DNA of 64,000 nucleotides from Hyphomicrobiales bacterium (GTDB lineage Bacteria > Pseudomonadota > Alphaproteobacteria > Rhizobiales > Rhizobiaceae), in contig UCKU01000015.1 of NCBI GenBank assembly GCA_900473185.1, positions 238,710 through 302,709 of the forward strand, given 5' to 3'. Positions 52,248 to 61,463 of this stretch are shown in pieces (within the stretch, counting starts at the first letter, position 1; each line of letters opens with the position of its first letter). The position numbers and the translations under genes were made by a program. Below the pieces are notes generated by a model. The model searched no databases. It was not told where the DNA came from and saw only the letters and a list, made by a program, of their open reading frames with translations.

Positions 52248-53909
52248 ATGCCGAAGGCCAATCCACGCCATCCGAAATTTCCGATCCCTGGCGGGCCGGA
52301 GCTGCGCGCCAAGGGCTGGCGGCAGGAAGCGCTGCTGCGGCTTCTGGAAAACGTGCTCTCCGTCGGCGAAGATCCTGACAATCTCGTCGTCTATGCCGCC
52401 CTCGGCAAGGCAGCGCGTAACTGGCCGGCGCATCGCGGCATCGTCAAGGCGCTGACCGAGATGGACGAGGACCAGACGCTGCTCATCCAGTCCGGCAAGC
52501 CGATCGGCCTCGTGAAGACCCATGCCAGGGCACCGCTCGTCATCATGGCGAATTGCAACATTGTCGGCCAATGGGCGAAGGCGGAGATCTTCTACGAGCT
52601 GCAGCGCAAGGACCTGATCTGCTGGGGCGGACTGACGGCAGGCGCTTGGCAATATATCGGCAGCCAAGGCGTCATCCAGGGCACCTATGAGATCTTCATG
52701 CGCATCGCCGAGCGCCGTTTCGGCGGCGACCTTCATGGCCGTTTCGTGCTGACAGCCGGGCTTGGTGGCATGGGTGGCGCGCAGCCGCTTGCCGGGCGCA
52801 TGGCGGGGGCCGCGATCCTCTGCGTCGATATCGATCCGGAACGCGCCCGCAAGCGCCAGCAGATCGGTTACCTGCAGGAGATTGCGCCCGATCTCGACAG
52901 CGCGCTTGCGATGATCAATGCCGCGGTCAGGGATAAGCGGGCGCTCTCCGTCGGTCTCGTCGGCAATGCAGCAGAAATCTATCCGGAAATTGCCCGGCGC
53001 GGCATCGTGCCCGATGTCGTCACCGACCAGACGTCGGCACATGATCTCGTCTATGGCTATGTGCCGAAGGGCATGAGTATCGATCAGGTGAAGGGCTTAC
53101 GCGATGATGGCCAGGGCCAGCTGATGGCTGCGAGCCGCGCCTCGATCGTCGAGCATGTCACCGCCATGCTGGAATTCCAGAAGCGCGGCTCGGAGGTCTT
53201 CGACAACGGCAATCTCATCCGCACCCAGGCCCGCGAAGGCGGCGTAGCCAATGCTTTCGACATTCCGATCTTCACCGAAGCCTATCTGCGTCCCCTCTTT
53301 GCCCGCGCTATTGGCCCGTTCCGGTGGATGGCGCTCTCCGGCGAGGAAAGCGATATCGCCCGCATCGACGATCTGCTCCTGGAGATGTTCCCCGACAACA
53401 AGATCATCACCAACTGGATCCGGCTGGCGCGCGAGCATATTCCCTTCGAGGGGCTGCCGGCGCGCATCGCTTGGCTGGGTCATGGCGAGCGCACGGCGCT
53501 GGCGCGCCGCGTTAATGAGCTAGTCGCCAATGGCGAGCTCAAGGGTCCCATCGCCTTCTCCCGCGACCATCTCGACGCCGGCGCGATGGCGCATCCGAAT
53601 ATCATGACCGAGCGGATGAAGGATGGCTCGGATGCCATTGCCGACTGGCCGCTCATCGACGCGATGATGCTCTGCTCCTCGATGGCCGATCTCGTCGTCG
53701 TCCATTCGGGCGGCGGCGGTTATGCCGGCTACATGACGAGCTGCGGCGTGACTGTCGTTGCCGACGGCTCCGACGCTGCCGACGAGCGCCTCGACCATGC
53801 GCTGACCAACGATACGGCGCTCGGCGTCATGCGTTATGCCGATGCTGGTTACGATGAAGCGTTGGACGAAGTGGCGAAGAAGGACGTGCCCTATATCCGG
53901 CTTGGCTGA
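52248..53909 (+). CDS. Urocanase homologue with Cys-to-Ala in the active-site signature; probable thiourocanate hydratase
   Basis: 553-residue urocanase fold binding NAD: GLTAGAWQYIGSQGVIQGTYE, AGLGGMGGAQPLAGRMAG (NAD loop, near 170-187) and SRDHLDAGAMAHPN near 443. The urocanase signature FQGLPARICW is FEGLPARIAW here, with Ala408 (bases 53469-53471) at the position of the catalytic cysteine. Thiourocanate hydratase is a close urocanase relative that hydrates thiourocanate. With the MIO-less lyase at the head of the operon, this is the best assignment. The start has GAGGAA upstream. Confidence 0.82.
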   Translation: MPKANPRHPKFPIPGGPELRAKGWRQEALLRLLENVLSVGEDPDNLVVYAALGKAARNWPAHRGIVKALTEMDEDQTLLIQSGKPIGLVKTHARAPLVIMANCNIVGQWAKAEIFYELQRKDLICWGGLTAGAWQYIGSQGVIQGTYEIFMRIAERRFGGDLHGRFVLTAGLGGMGGAQPLAGRMAGAAILCVDIDPERARKRQQIGYLQEIAPDLDSALAMINAAVRDKRALSVGLVGNAAEIYPEIARRGIVPDVVTDQTSAHDLVYGYVPKGMSIDQVKGLRDDGQGQLMAASRASIVEHVTAMLEFQKRGSEVFDNGNLIRTQAREGGVANAFDIPIFTEAYLRPLFARAIGPFRWMALSGEESDIARIDDLLLEMFPDNKIITNWIRLAREHIPFEGLPARIAWLGHGERTALARRVNELVANGELKGPIAFSRDHLDAGAMAHPNIMTERMKDGSDAIADWPLIDAMMLCSSMADLVVVHSGGGGYAGYMTSCGVTVVADGSDAADERLDHALTNDTALGVMRYADAGYDEALDEVAKKDVPYIRLG

Positions 53910-53918
53910 AGGCCGTCG

Positions 53919-54320
53919 TCACAGATGCCGCGTTTCGGCCGGCGCGGCGTCATAGCGATCGTGCATGCCATCAAAATAGGCGATTGGGGCCGCGGCAAGC
54001 TCTTCGGCGCTGGCATCGTCGAGGCAACTGACGGCGATGGCGATGAAGGGGCCGATCGTCTCATTGTCGTTGCGGGCAAAGGAAGCCACGCCGCAATTCT
54101 CGCAGAAAAGGTGATGGATCGAGCCGGAGCCGAAAAGATATTCACGCAACCCATCCCTGCCCGAGACCAGCCGGAAGTCAGCGGGCTGAACGATTGCCAG
54201 CCAGCTGCGTTTCTTGCGGCAAACAGAGCAATTGCACTTGAAAGTGCCAGCCGAAAGGTCGAGCCCGGCCTCATAGGCGACGGCGCCGCAATGGCAGCTT
54301 CCATGATAGATCTTCTTCAC
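53919..54320 (-). CDS. GFA (CENP-V/glutathione-dependent formaldehyde-activating) domain protein
   Basis: 133 residues with the zinc-binding cysteines of the GFA fold: GSCHCGAVAYE, FKCNCSVCRKK and HLFCENCGV. Members include glutathione-formaldehyde synthases, but most have unknown activity. GTG at 54320 is chosen because GGAGGAG lies 4-5 bases upstream and it gives the usual VKKIYHGSCHCG start. It is convergent with the urocanase-like gene (9 bp apart) and follows the MFS gene on the same strand. Confidence 0.85.
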   Translation of the reverse strand: MKKIYHGSCHCGAVAYEAGLDLSAGTFKCNCSVCRKKRSWLAIVQPADFRLVSGRDGLREYLFGSGSIHHLFCENCGVASFARNDNETIGPFIAIAVSCLDDASAEELAAAPIAYFDGMHDRYDAAPAETRHL

Positions 54321-54378
54321 AATGCTCCTCCGACTCTTATTTAACCCATAAGTTAAATTAATCGTCACAGGCCGGAAG

Positions 54379-55632
54379 TCAAGACGGGCGTCGAGCGAGC
54401 CGGCGCGCGGCGAGTGCTGACAGGAGAGCGAATGCCATCATGACCAGCGTGAAGATCACGATCGCCGCCCATCCCTCCATCGCCCAGAACCAGCCGCCAG
54501 CCGAGCCCATAACGCTGGAGCCGACGTAATAGGCAAGCATGTAAAGCGAGGAGGCGTGGCCCTTGGTGCCGGCGGCGAGTTTACCGACCAGACCACTTGC
54601 TACCGAATGGCTCATGAAGAAACCGCTGGTCAGCACGACGATGCCGAGGATGATGAGCGGCAGGGAGGCCGACAGCGTCAGAGCGCAGCCTGCGGCAGTG
54701 ATGACGATACCGGCCAGGAGCACGGTAAAATGGCCGAGCCGATCGCCCAGAATGCCACCGACGGAGGAGGCGCCGATACCGAACAAGTACACGGTGAAGA
54801 TCAGGCCGAGTTCGGTCTGGTTCAGCTCATAGGGCGGCGCGACGAGGCGGAAGCCGGCGTAATTGTAGATTGTCACGAAGGATCCCATCGCGAAGAAGGC
54901 AATGGCGAAGATGAAGGGTAGCGCCGGATTACTGAGATGCCTCATCCATGCCTTCAAGTGGAACTGAGGGTCAAAGCCGGCGCGGCGCACGAAATTGCGT
55001 GAGGGCGGCAGCAGCGCGATAAAGCCGATCGCGGCGGCAAGGCCGATGGCGCCGATCAGGAACAGAGCCGGCCGCCAGGAGAGATATTCGGCGAAAATGC
55101 CCGTCAGCACCCGCCCCGACATGCCGCCGAAGGCTGTGCCGCCGACATAGAGGCCCATGGTAGCGCCAAGGCCGCGCGGGTCGATTTCCTCCGCAAGATA
55201 GGCCATGGCAACGGCTGGAACACCGCCGAGCACGAAGCCCTGCAGCGCGCGGATGACCAGCATCAGATGCCAGTTCGGCGCAAAGGCAGTGGCGATCGTC
55301 AGTAGGGCAGCGCCGACCAAAGAGATCGACATGAGGCTGCGTCGGCCAAGCCCTTCAGATACGGCGGCGGCGCAGACGATGGCAATCGCCAAGAAGCCAG
55401 TGGAGAGCGACAGAGCCAGCGAACTTTCGGCCGGGCTGACGGCAAATTCCTGCGCGAAGATCGGCAATAGCGGCTGCACGCAATAGAGCAGCGAGAAGGT
55501 TGCAAAGCCTGAGAGGAAGAGCGCCAGGCTGGCGCGGCGATAGGCGCCGGTGCCGCGTGTCAGATATTCCTTGGGCTGTTTCCTGTCGACCGTTTTCAGG
55601 TCGGCAACGTCTTGGATTGCAGTGTCGGACAT
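54379..55632 (-). CDS. MFS transporter
   Basis: 417 residues with 12 predicted membrane helices. MFS motif A-like ISLVGAALLTIATAFAPN and the inter-domain GLGRRSLM loops are present. The exporter type resembles YnfM/Bcr-like drug-proton antiporters. It is divergent from a LysR gene 92 bp away, which probably controls it. The substrate is unknown. Confidence 0.88.
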   Translation of the reverse strand: MSDTAIQDVADLKTVDRKQPKEYLTRGTGAYRRASLALFLSGFATFSLLYCVQPLLPIFAQEFAVSPAESSLALSLSTGFLAIAIVCAAAVSEGLGRRSLMSISLVGAALLTIATAFAPNWHLMLVIRALQGFVLGGVPAVAMAYLAEEIDPRGLGATMGLYVGGTAFGGMSGRVLTGIFAEYLSWRPALFLIGAIGLAAAIGFIALLPPSRNFVRRAGFDPQFHLKAWMRHLSNPALPFIFAIAFFAMGSFVTIYNYAGFRLVAPPYELNQTELGLIFTVYLFGIGASSVGGILGDRLGHFTVLLAGIVITAAGCALTLSASLPLIILGIVVLTSGFFMSHSVASGLVGKLAAGTKGHASSLYMLAYYVGSSVMGSAGGWFWAMEGWAAIVIFTLVMMAFALLSALAARRLARRPS

Positions 55633-55724
55633 TCTCAGTTCCTTCCTGCCCTCCGATCTAGTCAGAACGCCTCCATTTGTCCAATATATGAAACTGGCAA
55701 TCTTGATAGGTTTTGGAGATAGCG

Positions 55725-56600
55725 ATGGAGTTGCGGCATCTGAGGTATTTTCTGGCAGTGGCCGAAGAGGGCAATTTCACGCGGGCGGCCGCGCGCCTCG
55801 GCATCGGCCAGCCACCGCTCAGCCAGCAGATCCGCGATCTCGAGACCGAAATCGGCGCCATGCTCTTCCATCGCGTGCCGCACGGGGCGGAGTTGACGGC
55901 GGCCGGCACGGCCTTTCTGCCGGAAGCGAAAGCGTCGCTTGCGGCAGCTGAAAAGGCGCGGCTTGCAGCACAGAGCGCCAATCGCGGCGAAACCGGCCGG
56001 CTCTCGCTCGGCTTTACCGCCTCTTCCGCTTTCAACCCCATCGTCAGCACGACGATCCGCCGCTTTCAAGCTCGATGGCCGGATGTGCAGCTCTCGCTGA
56101 CGGAGATGAATACGCTCGGCCTGATGCAGAAGCTGGAGCGCGGCGAACTGGATGCGACCTTCTTCCGGCCCGGCCTCGACGATCCCGAGGGCGTCAGGCT
56201 GAAGCGCCTGCCGGATGAACCGATGGTCGTCGCCCTGCCGGCCAGCCACGCGCTGGCTAAACGGAAAACGCTGCCCCTCGCCTTGCTGGCAAAGGAGCCT
56301 TTCATCCTTTTTCCGCGGCTTGTCGGCCTCAGCCTCTACGACGACGTGGTGCGCGCCTGCCGCGATGCCGGTTTCGAGCTGACAGTGGCGCAGGAAGCGC
56401 CGCAAATCTCTTCTGTGGTCAATCTCGTTGCGGCCGATCTCGGCGTCTCGATCGTGCCCGCCTCGATTTCACAGATCAAACTTGCCGGCGTTGCCTATCG
56501 GCCAATCGAAGGGCCACCGGCCGTGGCGCGGCTGGCGCTTGCGGTGCTGCGTAGCCAGCGTTCTCCGGTGACCGAAAACCTGATGGGGCTGCTGAACTAG
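55725..56600 (+). CDS. LysR-family transcriptional regulator
   Basis: 291 residues. The HTH is MELRHLRYFLAVAEEGNFTRAAARLGIGQPPLSQQIRDLETEIGAMLFHRV, of the BenM/CatR-like type. The effector domain starts RLSLGFTASSAFNPIVSTTIRRF. ATG 55725 has GGAG 6 bases upstream; a TTG at 55713 is less likely. It diverges from the MFS gene. Its stop overlaps that of the next, convergent LysR gene within the 4 bases CTAG. Confidence 0.9.
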   Translation: MELRHLRYFLAVAEEGNFTRAAARLGIGQPPLSQQIRDLETEIGAMLFHRVPHGAELTAAGTAFLPEAKASLAAAEKARLAAQSANRGETGRLSLGFTASSAFNPIVSTTIRRFQARWPDVQLSLTEMNTLGLMQKLERGELDATFFRPGLDDPEGVRLKRLPDEPMVVALPASHALAKRKTLPLALLAKEPFILFPRLVGLSLYDDVVRACRDAGFELTVAQEAPQISSVVNLVAADLGVSIVPASISQIKLAGVAYRPIEGPPAVARLALAVLRSQRSPVTENLMGLLN

Positions 56601-57502
56601 CAGTCCGGGTCCCAATAGGGCGGATCGCCGAAAGTCTTTTTCAGATGATCGGCGATGGCGCGAAGCTTGGCGGAGGGGTTTCGGCCTTCGGGATGGGCCA
56701 TGTAGATGAATTCGGGCTCCGGCTTTGCGCCGACATCGATCTCTATCAGGCGGCCCTCGCGAACGGAGGGAGCGGCAATGAAGGCCGGCAGGAGCGCAAT
56801 GCCGAGACCTTCGATTGCCGCATCGTGCAGCATGTCGCCATTGTTGATGCCGAGGCCAAGCATCGCGCGGATGACGACGGTGCCCTCCTCCGTTTGGAAG
56901 CGCCAGTCGGCGGCGCCGCGGTTGGTATAGAAGACGCCGCGATGATCGTTGAGATCGGATAATGAGGCAGGTTTGCCGTGACGTTCGACATAGTCGGGCG
57001 AGGCAACCAGCAGCCGGCGGCTGCGGGCAAGCTTCCAGGCGACCAGTCGTGAATCGGCGATGGCACCGTGGCGGATGATCGCATCATAACCATCCGAGGC
57101 CGGATCGACGCGCCTGTCATCCATATCCAGCGTCAGCGCGATCTGCGGATGCTCCTTCAAAAAAGGATAGAGGGCGGGGCCGAGATGCAGGCGGCCGAAG
57201 GTGACGGGGGCGGCGATGCGCAGAGGCCCGGACAGCGTACCACGCCGTTCGGCCATATCGGCGGCGGCCTCTTCCATTTCACGGACGATGCGCCCGGCGC
57301 GCTCCAGAAACGCGGCCCCATCTTCCGTCACTGTTAGCTTACGTGTAGTGCGGTGGACGAGCATGGCGCCCAGCGTTTTTTCGAGTTCCGCGAGCCTTTC
57401 GCTGACGACGGACTTCGAAAGCCGCAGCCGCCGCGCGGCCTCGCTGACCGATCCTGCCTCCACCACGGCGACAAAAGCCGCGATCCCCTCAATCTTCATC
57501 AT
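56597..57502 (-). CDS. LysR-family transcriptional regulator
   Basis: 301 residues. The HTH is IAAFVAVVEAGSVSEAARRLRLSKSVVSERLAELEKTLGAMLVHRTTRKL, and the effector domain is GPLRIAAPVTFGRLHLGPALYPFL. It is of the PgrR/DmlR-like group. It diverges from the first SDR gene across 142 bp, so the two SDR genes are its likely targets. Two ATG codons in tandem (57502, 57499) are possible starts. Confidence 0.9.
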   Translation of the reverse strand: MMKIEGIAAFVAVVEAGSVSEAARRLRLSKSVVSERLAELEKTLGAMLVHRTTRKLTVTEDGAAFLERAGRIVREMEEAAADMAERRGTLSGPLRIAAPVTFGRLHLGPALYPFLKEHPQIALTLDMDDRRVDPASDGYDAIIRHGAIADSRLVAWKLARSRRLLVASPDYVERHGKPASLSDLNDHRGVFYTNRGAADWRFQTEEGTVVIRAMLGLGINNGDMLHDAAIEGLGIALLPAFIAAPSVREGRLIEIDVGAKPEPEFIYMAHPEGRNPSAKLRAIADHLKKTFGDPPYWDPDC

Positions 57503-57644
57503 TGTCTGGCTTCATCATCGTTCGGTTTTTCCGAATTCGAACTCCGTGATCAGGACACTAATCCGAACGAGAAAACAATGCCATCTTCCAGTCATCGAAA
57601 CGGGGCGGCAAGGCCGCTCCAACCCAAATTGAGGAGATAAAACA

Positions 57645-58409
57645 ATGAACCGTCTGACCAACAAAGTCGCAATCGTCACCGGCGCAAGCTCTGGTATCGG
57701 CCGCGTCACCGCCAAGCTTTTTGCTGCCGAAGGCGCCAAGGTCGTCGTTGGCGCCCGCCGCCAGGTCGAGCTTGAAAGCCTCGTTGCCGAAATCAAGGCT
57801 GCCGGCGGTGATGCCGTTGCCGGTGCCGGTGACGTCCGCTCGGAAGCCTATCACAAGGCGCTGGTCGCAGCCGCCATTGAAAACTACGGCAAGCTCGACA
57901 TCGCCTTCAACAATGCCGGTACGCTTGGCGAAGCCGGCCCGAGCACTGAAGTCTCCGAAGCGGGCTTCAGCGATACGCTTGCGATCAACCTGACGGCTTC
58001 CTTCCTTGCCGCCAAGCACCAGATTGCCGAAATGATCAAGCATGGCGGCGGCTCGGTCGTCTTCACCTCGACTTTTGTCGGCTATAGCTTCGCCTTCCCC
58101 GGTGTTGCCGCCTATGCTACCAGCAAGTCCGGCCTCATCGGCCTGACGCAGGCGCTGGCTGCCGAATACGGTCCGCAGAATGTTCGCGTCAACGCCATCC
58201 TGCCGGGTGCGGTCGATACGGACATGTACCGCGAAATGAACGATACATCGGACAAGCAGGCCTTCATCACCAACCTTCATGCGCTGAAGCGTGTTGCAGC
58301 ACCGGAAGAGCTGGCTCGTTCCGTGCTCTATCTAGCCTCCGACGATGCAAGCTTCGTCACCGGCACGGCGACATTGGTCGACGGCGGCGCCTCGATCACC
58401 CGCACCTGA
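57645..58409 (+). CDS. Short-chain dehydrogenase/reductase
   Basis: 254-residue classical SDR: NAD(P) loop VTGASSGIGRVTAKLF, NNAG, and the catalytic site with Ser in VVFTSTF, Tyr-x3-Lys in AYATSKSGL and PGAVDTDMY. The Arg in VVGARRQVE after strand 2 suggests NADP preference. The substrate is unknown. GAGGAG lies before the ATG. It is the first of two SDR genes divergent from a LysR gene. Confidence 0.9.
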   Translation: MNRLTNKVAIVTGASSGIGRVTAKLFAAEGAKVVVGARRQVELESLVAEIKAAGGDAVAGAGDVRSEAYHKALVAAAIENYGKLDIAFNNAGTLGEAGPSTEVSEAGFSDTLAINLTASFLAAKHQIAEMIKHGGGSVVFTSTFVGYSFAFPGVAAYATSKSGLIGLTQALAAEYGPQNVRVNAILPGAVDTDMYREMNDTSDKQAFITNLHALKRVAAPEELARSVLYLASDDASFVTGTATLVDGGASITRT

Positions 58410-58545
58410 TGGCTACGGCGCTATTGTCCGTTACAGGTTGATGATGCTTCCTGAAACGAACAGATTATCGCGCCGGCCTTCCTCCTGCATTCTCTCAGCA
58501 TCAAAAGCGTCAAACGCCAAAACGACCCTCCGAAGGAATACGACA

Positions 58546-59295
58546 ATGACTCGCCTCGCAAACAAGACAGCCCTGATTACCGGCGGCACCAGCGGCATCG
58601 GCCTTGAAACCGCCCGCCAGTTCATCGCCGAAGGCGCACGTGTGGCTATTACCGGCAGCAGTGCAAAGAGCGTGGAAGCCGCTCGCGCCGAACTCGGCGA
58701 CAAGGTTCTCGTCATCCAGGCCGATGCCGGCAATGTCGCCGGTCAGGCCGCCGTCGCCGAAACGGTGAAGAACGCCTTCGGCACGCTCGACATCCTCTTC
58801 GTCAATGCCGGCATCGCCGAATTCGGCCCTGTCGAGGGCTGGAGCGAAGCCGCTTTCGACAAGTCTTTCGCGATCAATGTCAAAGGCCCCTACTTCCTGA
58901 TCCAGGCGTTGCTGCCGATCTTCTCCAAGAAGGCTTCGATCGTGCTTAATACCTCGATCAATGCGCATATCGGCATGCCGAATTCGAGCGTCTACTCGCT
59001 GACGAAGGGGGCGCTGCTGACGCTTGCCAAAACGCTTTCCGGCGAGCTGATCGGTCGCGGCATCCGTGTCAACGCCGTCAGCCCCGGCCCGATCGCCACT
59101 CCGCTCTATGGCAAGCTTGGCATGTCGGAAGCCGATTCCAAGGCGATGGCTTCCCAGATCCAGTCGCAGATCCCGGTCGGCCGCTTCGGCGATGCTAGCG
59201 AAGTCGCCAAGACCATCGTCTTCTTCGCCTCGGATGAGGCTGCCTATATCGTCGGCAGCGAACTGATCATCGACGGCGGCATGAGCAACCTCTAA
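58546..59295 (+). CDS. Short-chain dehydrogenase/reductase
   Basis: 249-residue classical SDR: GGTSGIGLETARQF, VNAGIAEFGPVEGW, Ser in VLNTSINAHIG, YSLTKGALL (Tyr-x3-Lys) and PGPIATPLYGKLG. The ATG at 58546 with GAAGGA upstream gives the family start; the frame before it is not coding. It follows the first SDR gene by 136 bp and shares similar structure but not close identity. The substrate is unknown. Confidence 0.9.
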   Translation: MTRLANKTALITGGTSGIGLETARQFIAEGARVAITGSSAKSVEAARAELGDKVLVIQADAGNVAGQAAVAETVKNAFGTLDILFVNAGIAEFGPVEGWSEAAFDKSFAINVKGPYFLIQALLPIFSKKASIVLNTSINAHIGMPNSSVYSLTKGALLTLAKTLSGELIGRGIRVNAVSPGPIATPLYGKLGMSEADSKAMASQIQSQIPVGRFGDASEVAKTIVFFASDEAAYIVGSELIIDGGMSNL

Positions 59296-59324
59296 GCCCC
59301 CTTGATATCAGGGTCTCAAGCAAT

Positions 59325-59354
59325 GGCCGCGGTTTCTTTTGACCGCGGCCTTTT
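59325..59354 (+). terminator. Intrinsic terminator after second SDR gene
   Basis: GGCCGCGGT / ACCGCGGCC (59325-59333, 59342-59350) has an 8-base loop followed by TTTT. It lies between convergent genes. Confidence 0.85.
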
Positions 59355-59357
59355 CGC

Positions 59358-60221
59358 TTACACGCCGGCGACGAGGCGGCGGATCACCGTTTCGATGCTG
59401 GTCGTGCCCTCCAGCGATTTCTCACGCCCGGCCTCAAAGTCGATCCAGCCTTCGTTGAAGCCGTCGAGCATGCGCATGCGAGGCTCGGGGTTCTTCATGC
59501 CTTGGGCACGGAACAGCTCTTCCCAGTTTTCCTGCGGCACGACTTCCGCCGTCACCGGCTTGCCGAGCGCCTTGGCGAAGGCGGCGGCAATCATGGCCGG
59601 GCTGACACGCTCCTGCGCTTCCAATTCCGCCACGCGCGCACCCTGCCAGTTCTCGCGCAGCATCTTCGCACCGAGCACGCCGATATCATCCACGGCAATC
59701 ATCGGCACGGCACGGTCTAGCGGCTGAAGGAAGCTCGGGATGACGCCGGTTTCGCGTGCGGGCGCTACATCCCAGGCGGCGTTTTCCATGAACCAGGCGG
59801 CGCGCAGGAAAGCGACCGGGATGGAGAGTGTCGAAAGCTCCTTCTCGACGATGCCGAGCTGGCTCAACAGGTTCGGCTGCGTGGCCTGTGCGCCGACCGT
59901 CGACAGGCAGACGAGCTTTCCGGGCCTTGCAGCCTCAAGCGCGGTCTTCAGCGTTGCCAGCATTCCTTTCACCTCCGGGAAGCCCGGAGCGGGATCGAAA
60001 AGCGGCGGAATGACGAGGAAGACACCTTCCGCGCCTCTGAACGCTGATGTCAGCGATACAGCGTCGTTCATGTCGGCGACGGCGATCTCGCAGCCCCGCT
60101 CCTTCCAGCCGGCGGCCTTTTCGGGATTTCGGACGATAGCGCGGACCTCGGCGCCATCCTTCAACAAGTGATAGGCAACGGCGGCACCGACCTGGCCTGT
60201 CATTCCGGTTACAGCAAACAT
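59358..60221 (-). CDS. NmrA-like NAD(P)-binding protein
   Basis: 287-residue atypical SDR: MFAVTGMTGQVGAAVAYHLLKDGAEVRAIVRNP gives TGxTGxxG. There is no Tyr-x3-Lys catalytic pair, as in NmrA/HSCARG and azoreductase-like relatives. It may act as a redox sensor or a quinone/azo reductase. GGAG lies 6-7 bases before the ATG. It is convergent with the SDR pair. An AT-rich 250-bp gap separates it from the next gene. Confidence 0.85.
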   Translation of the reverse strand: MFAVTGMTGQVGAAVAYHLLKDGAEVRAIVRNPEKAAGWKERGCEIAVADMNDAVSLTSAFRGAEGVFLVIPPLFDPAPGFPEVKGMLATLKTALEAARPGKLVCLSTVGAQATQPNLLSQLGIVEKELSTLSIPVAFLRAAWFMENAAWDVAPARETGVIPSFLQPLDRAVPMIAVDDIGVLGAKMLRENWQGARVAELEAQERVSPAMIAAAFAKALGKPVTAEVVPQENWEELFRAQGMKNPEPRMRMLDGFNEGWIDFEAGREKSLEGTTSIETVIRRLVAGV

Positions 60222-60471
60222 GGGGCAACTCCTTTATTTGGGTTGGCCCACTATGCTGCCCCACTATCTTTGACTGAAGTGCGCTTACGTCATATGATTG
60301 ATGACACGAAGGCAGCAATTTGGACTCGTTTTGCCAAGCCCGTCTCCGCCATGTCGCAGGCAGACTCTTGTTTCCGCCCGCGATAGGGCATATCGGCTAG
60401 GCGATATCTCTTCGCGACCGCTCCGCATCCCTTTCCTGCCGGAGCCCAGTCTCATCTCTTCGGAGTTTCAC
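60222..60471. other. Intergenic gap without a recognised gene
   Basis: 250 bp between two divergent genes. It probably holds promoters for both; I recognise no further element. Confidence 0.4.
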
Positions 60472-61392
60472 ATGCTGATCGGCATCCTCTGCGGTCTGGC
60501 CACCTGTGCGCTATGGGGGCTAAGCTTTGTCGCCCCGCGCGTCGTGGCACCCTATACGGCGATCGACCTGACAGTGGCACGCTACGGGCTTTTTGCCGTC
60601 GTCAGTCTGATCCTGATGATCAATCCGCGCTTTCGCCCGGTGGGTTTGCGGCGGTCGCTTGTTCTGACCGGCATTGCGCTCGGCAGCATCGGGTATGTCG
60701 GTTATTTCATGAGTATTTCCTATGCCGTGCGCTACGCAGGCACCGCCATTCCACCGCTCGTCATCGGCACGATGCCTGTACTGCTTGCCATCATCGCCAA
60801 TCTCAAGGACCGGTCCATCGACTGGAGAACACTGGCACTACCGCTGATCCTGATAGCTGCCGGCATCGGCTGGGTGAATGTCTCGATCTTCGCCACGACA
60901 TCCGCCAGCGATCAACCGGAAATCCTGCTCGGCATCGTCGCTGCGCTGATCGGACTGGCGCTCTGGGTCGCCTATGGCATGATGAGCGCTGCGGTCATGC
61001 AGTCGCAGGATGCGCCAAGCGCCATACACTGGACTGCCCTGCAGGGGATCGGCGCCGGCATCGGCGCACTCGTTCTCCTGCCCTTCACCTCGCTCGGGGA
61101 GACTGTCAGCTTCACCGGCACGCAGACCTTTCACTTCGTGCTTTGGGCGACAATCATGGGCATTGCCGGCTCGTGGCTTGCCACGCTGTGCTGGATGATT
61201 GCCTCGCGCCTTCTGCCGCTTGCGCTTGCCGCCCAGCTGATCGTCGCAGAAACCGTCTTTGGCCTTTTCTACGGCTTTTTGTTCGAACAGCGCATGCCGA
61301 CCGTGCCCGAAGCCGGTGGTGCGATCCTCCAGCTGATCGGCGTCGGCATGGCGATTGCGATCTTCACGCCGAAGCGGGTCAAACAAGCCTGA
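60472..61392 (+). CDS. EamA/DMT-family transporter
   Basis: 306 residues with ten hydrophobic segments: MLIGILCGLATCALWGLSFVAPRVVAPYTAIDLTVARY starts the first EamA repeat, and the second begins near 150. The ATG at 60472 gives a normal first helix, while an upstream in-frame ATG would add a polar leader unlike the family. It is a likely metabolite exporter of unknown substrate, 71 bp before coaBC. Confidence 0.88.
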   Translation: MLIGILCGLATCALWGLSFVAPRVVAPYTAIDLTVARYGLFAVVSLILMINPRFRPVGLRRSLVLTGIALGSIGYVGYFMSISYAVRYAGTAIPPLVIGTMPVLLAIIANLKDRSIDWRTLALPLILIAAGIGWVNVSIFATTSASDQPEILLGIVAALIGLALWVAYGMMSAAVMQSQDAPSAIHWTALQGIGAGIGALVLLPFTSLGETVSFTGTQTFHFVLWATIMGIAGSWLATLCWMIASRLLPLALAAQLIVAETVFGLFYGFLFEQRMPTVPEAGGAILQLIGVGMAIAIFTPKRVKQA

Positions 61393-61463
61393 GTGCCGCG
61401 ATTGCATGTTTTCTGCCAAAGGCTTAGGGTTTTGCCCAGTCAAAGAAGCGGCGGGAAAAAACC

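Noticed and set aside
46387..53909. Histidine utilization (hut) operon
   Set aside because: hutI and hutG/F are absent, the lyase lacks MIO residues, the urocanase homologue lacks its cysteine, and hydantoinase, carbamoylase and DUF917 genes are present instead.
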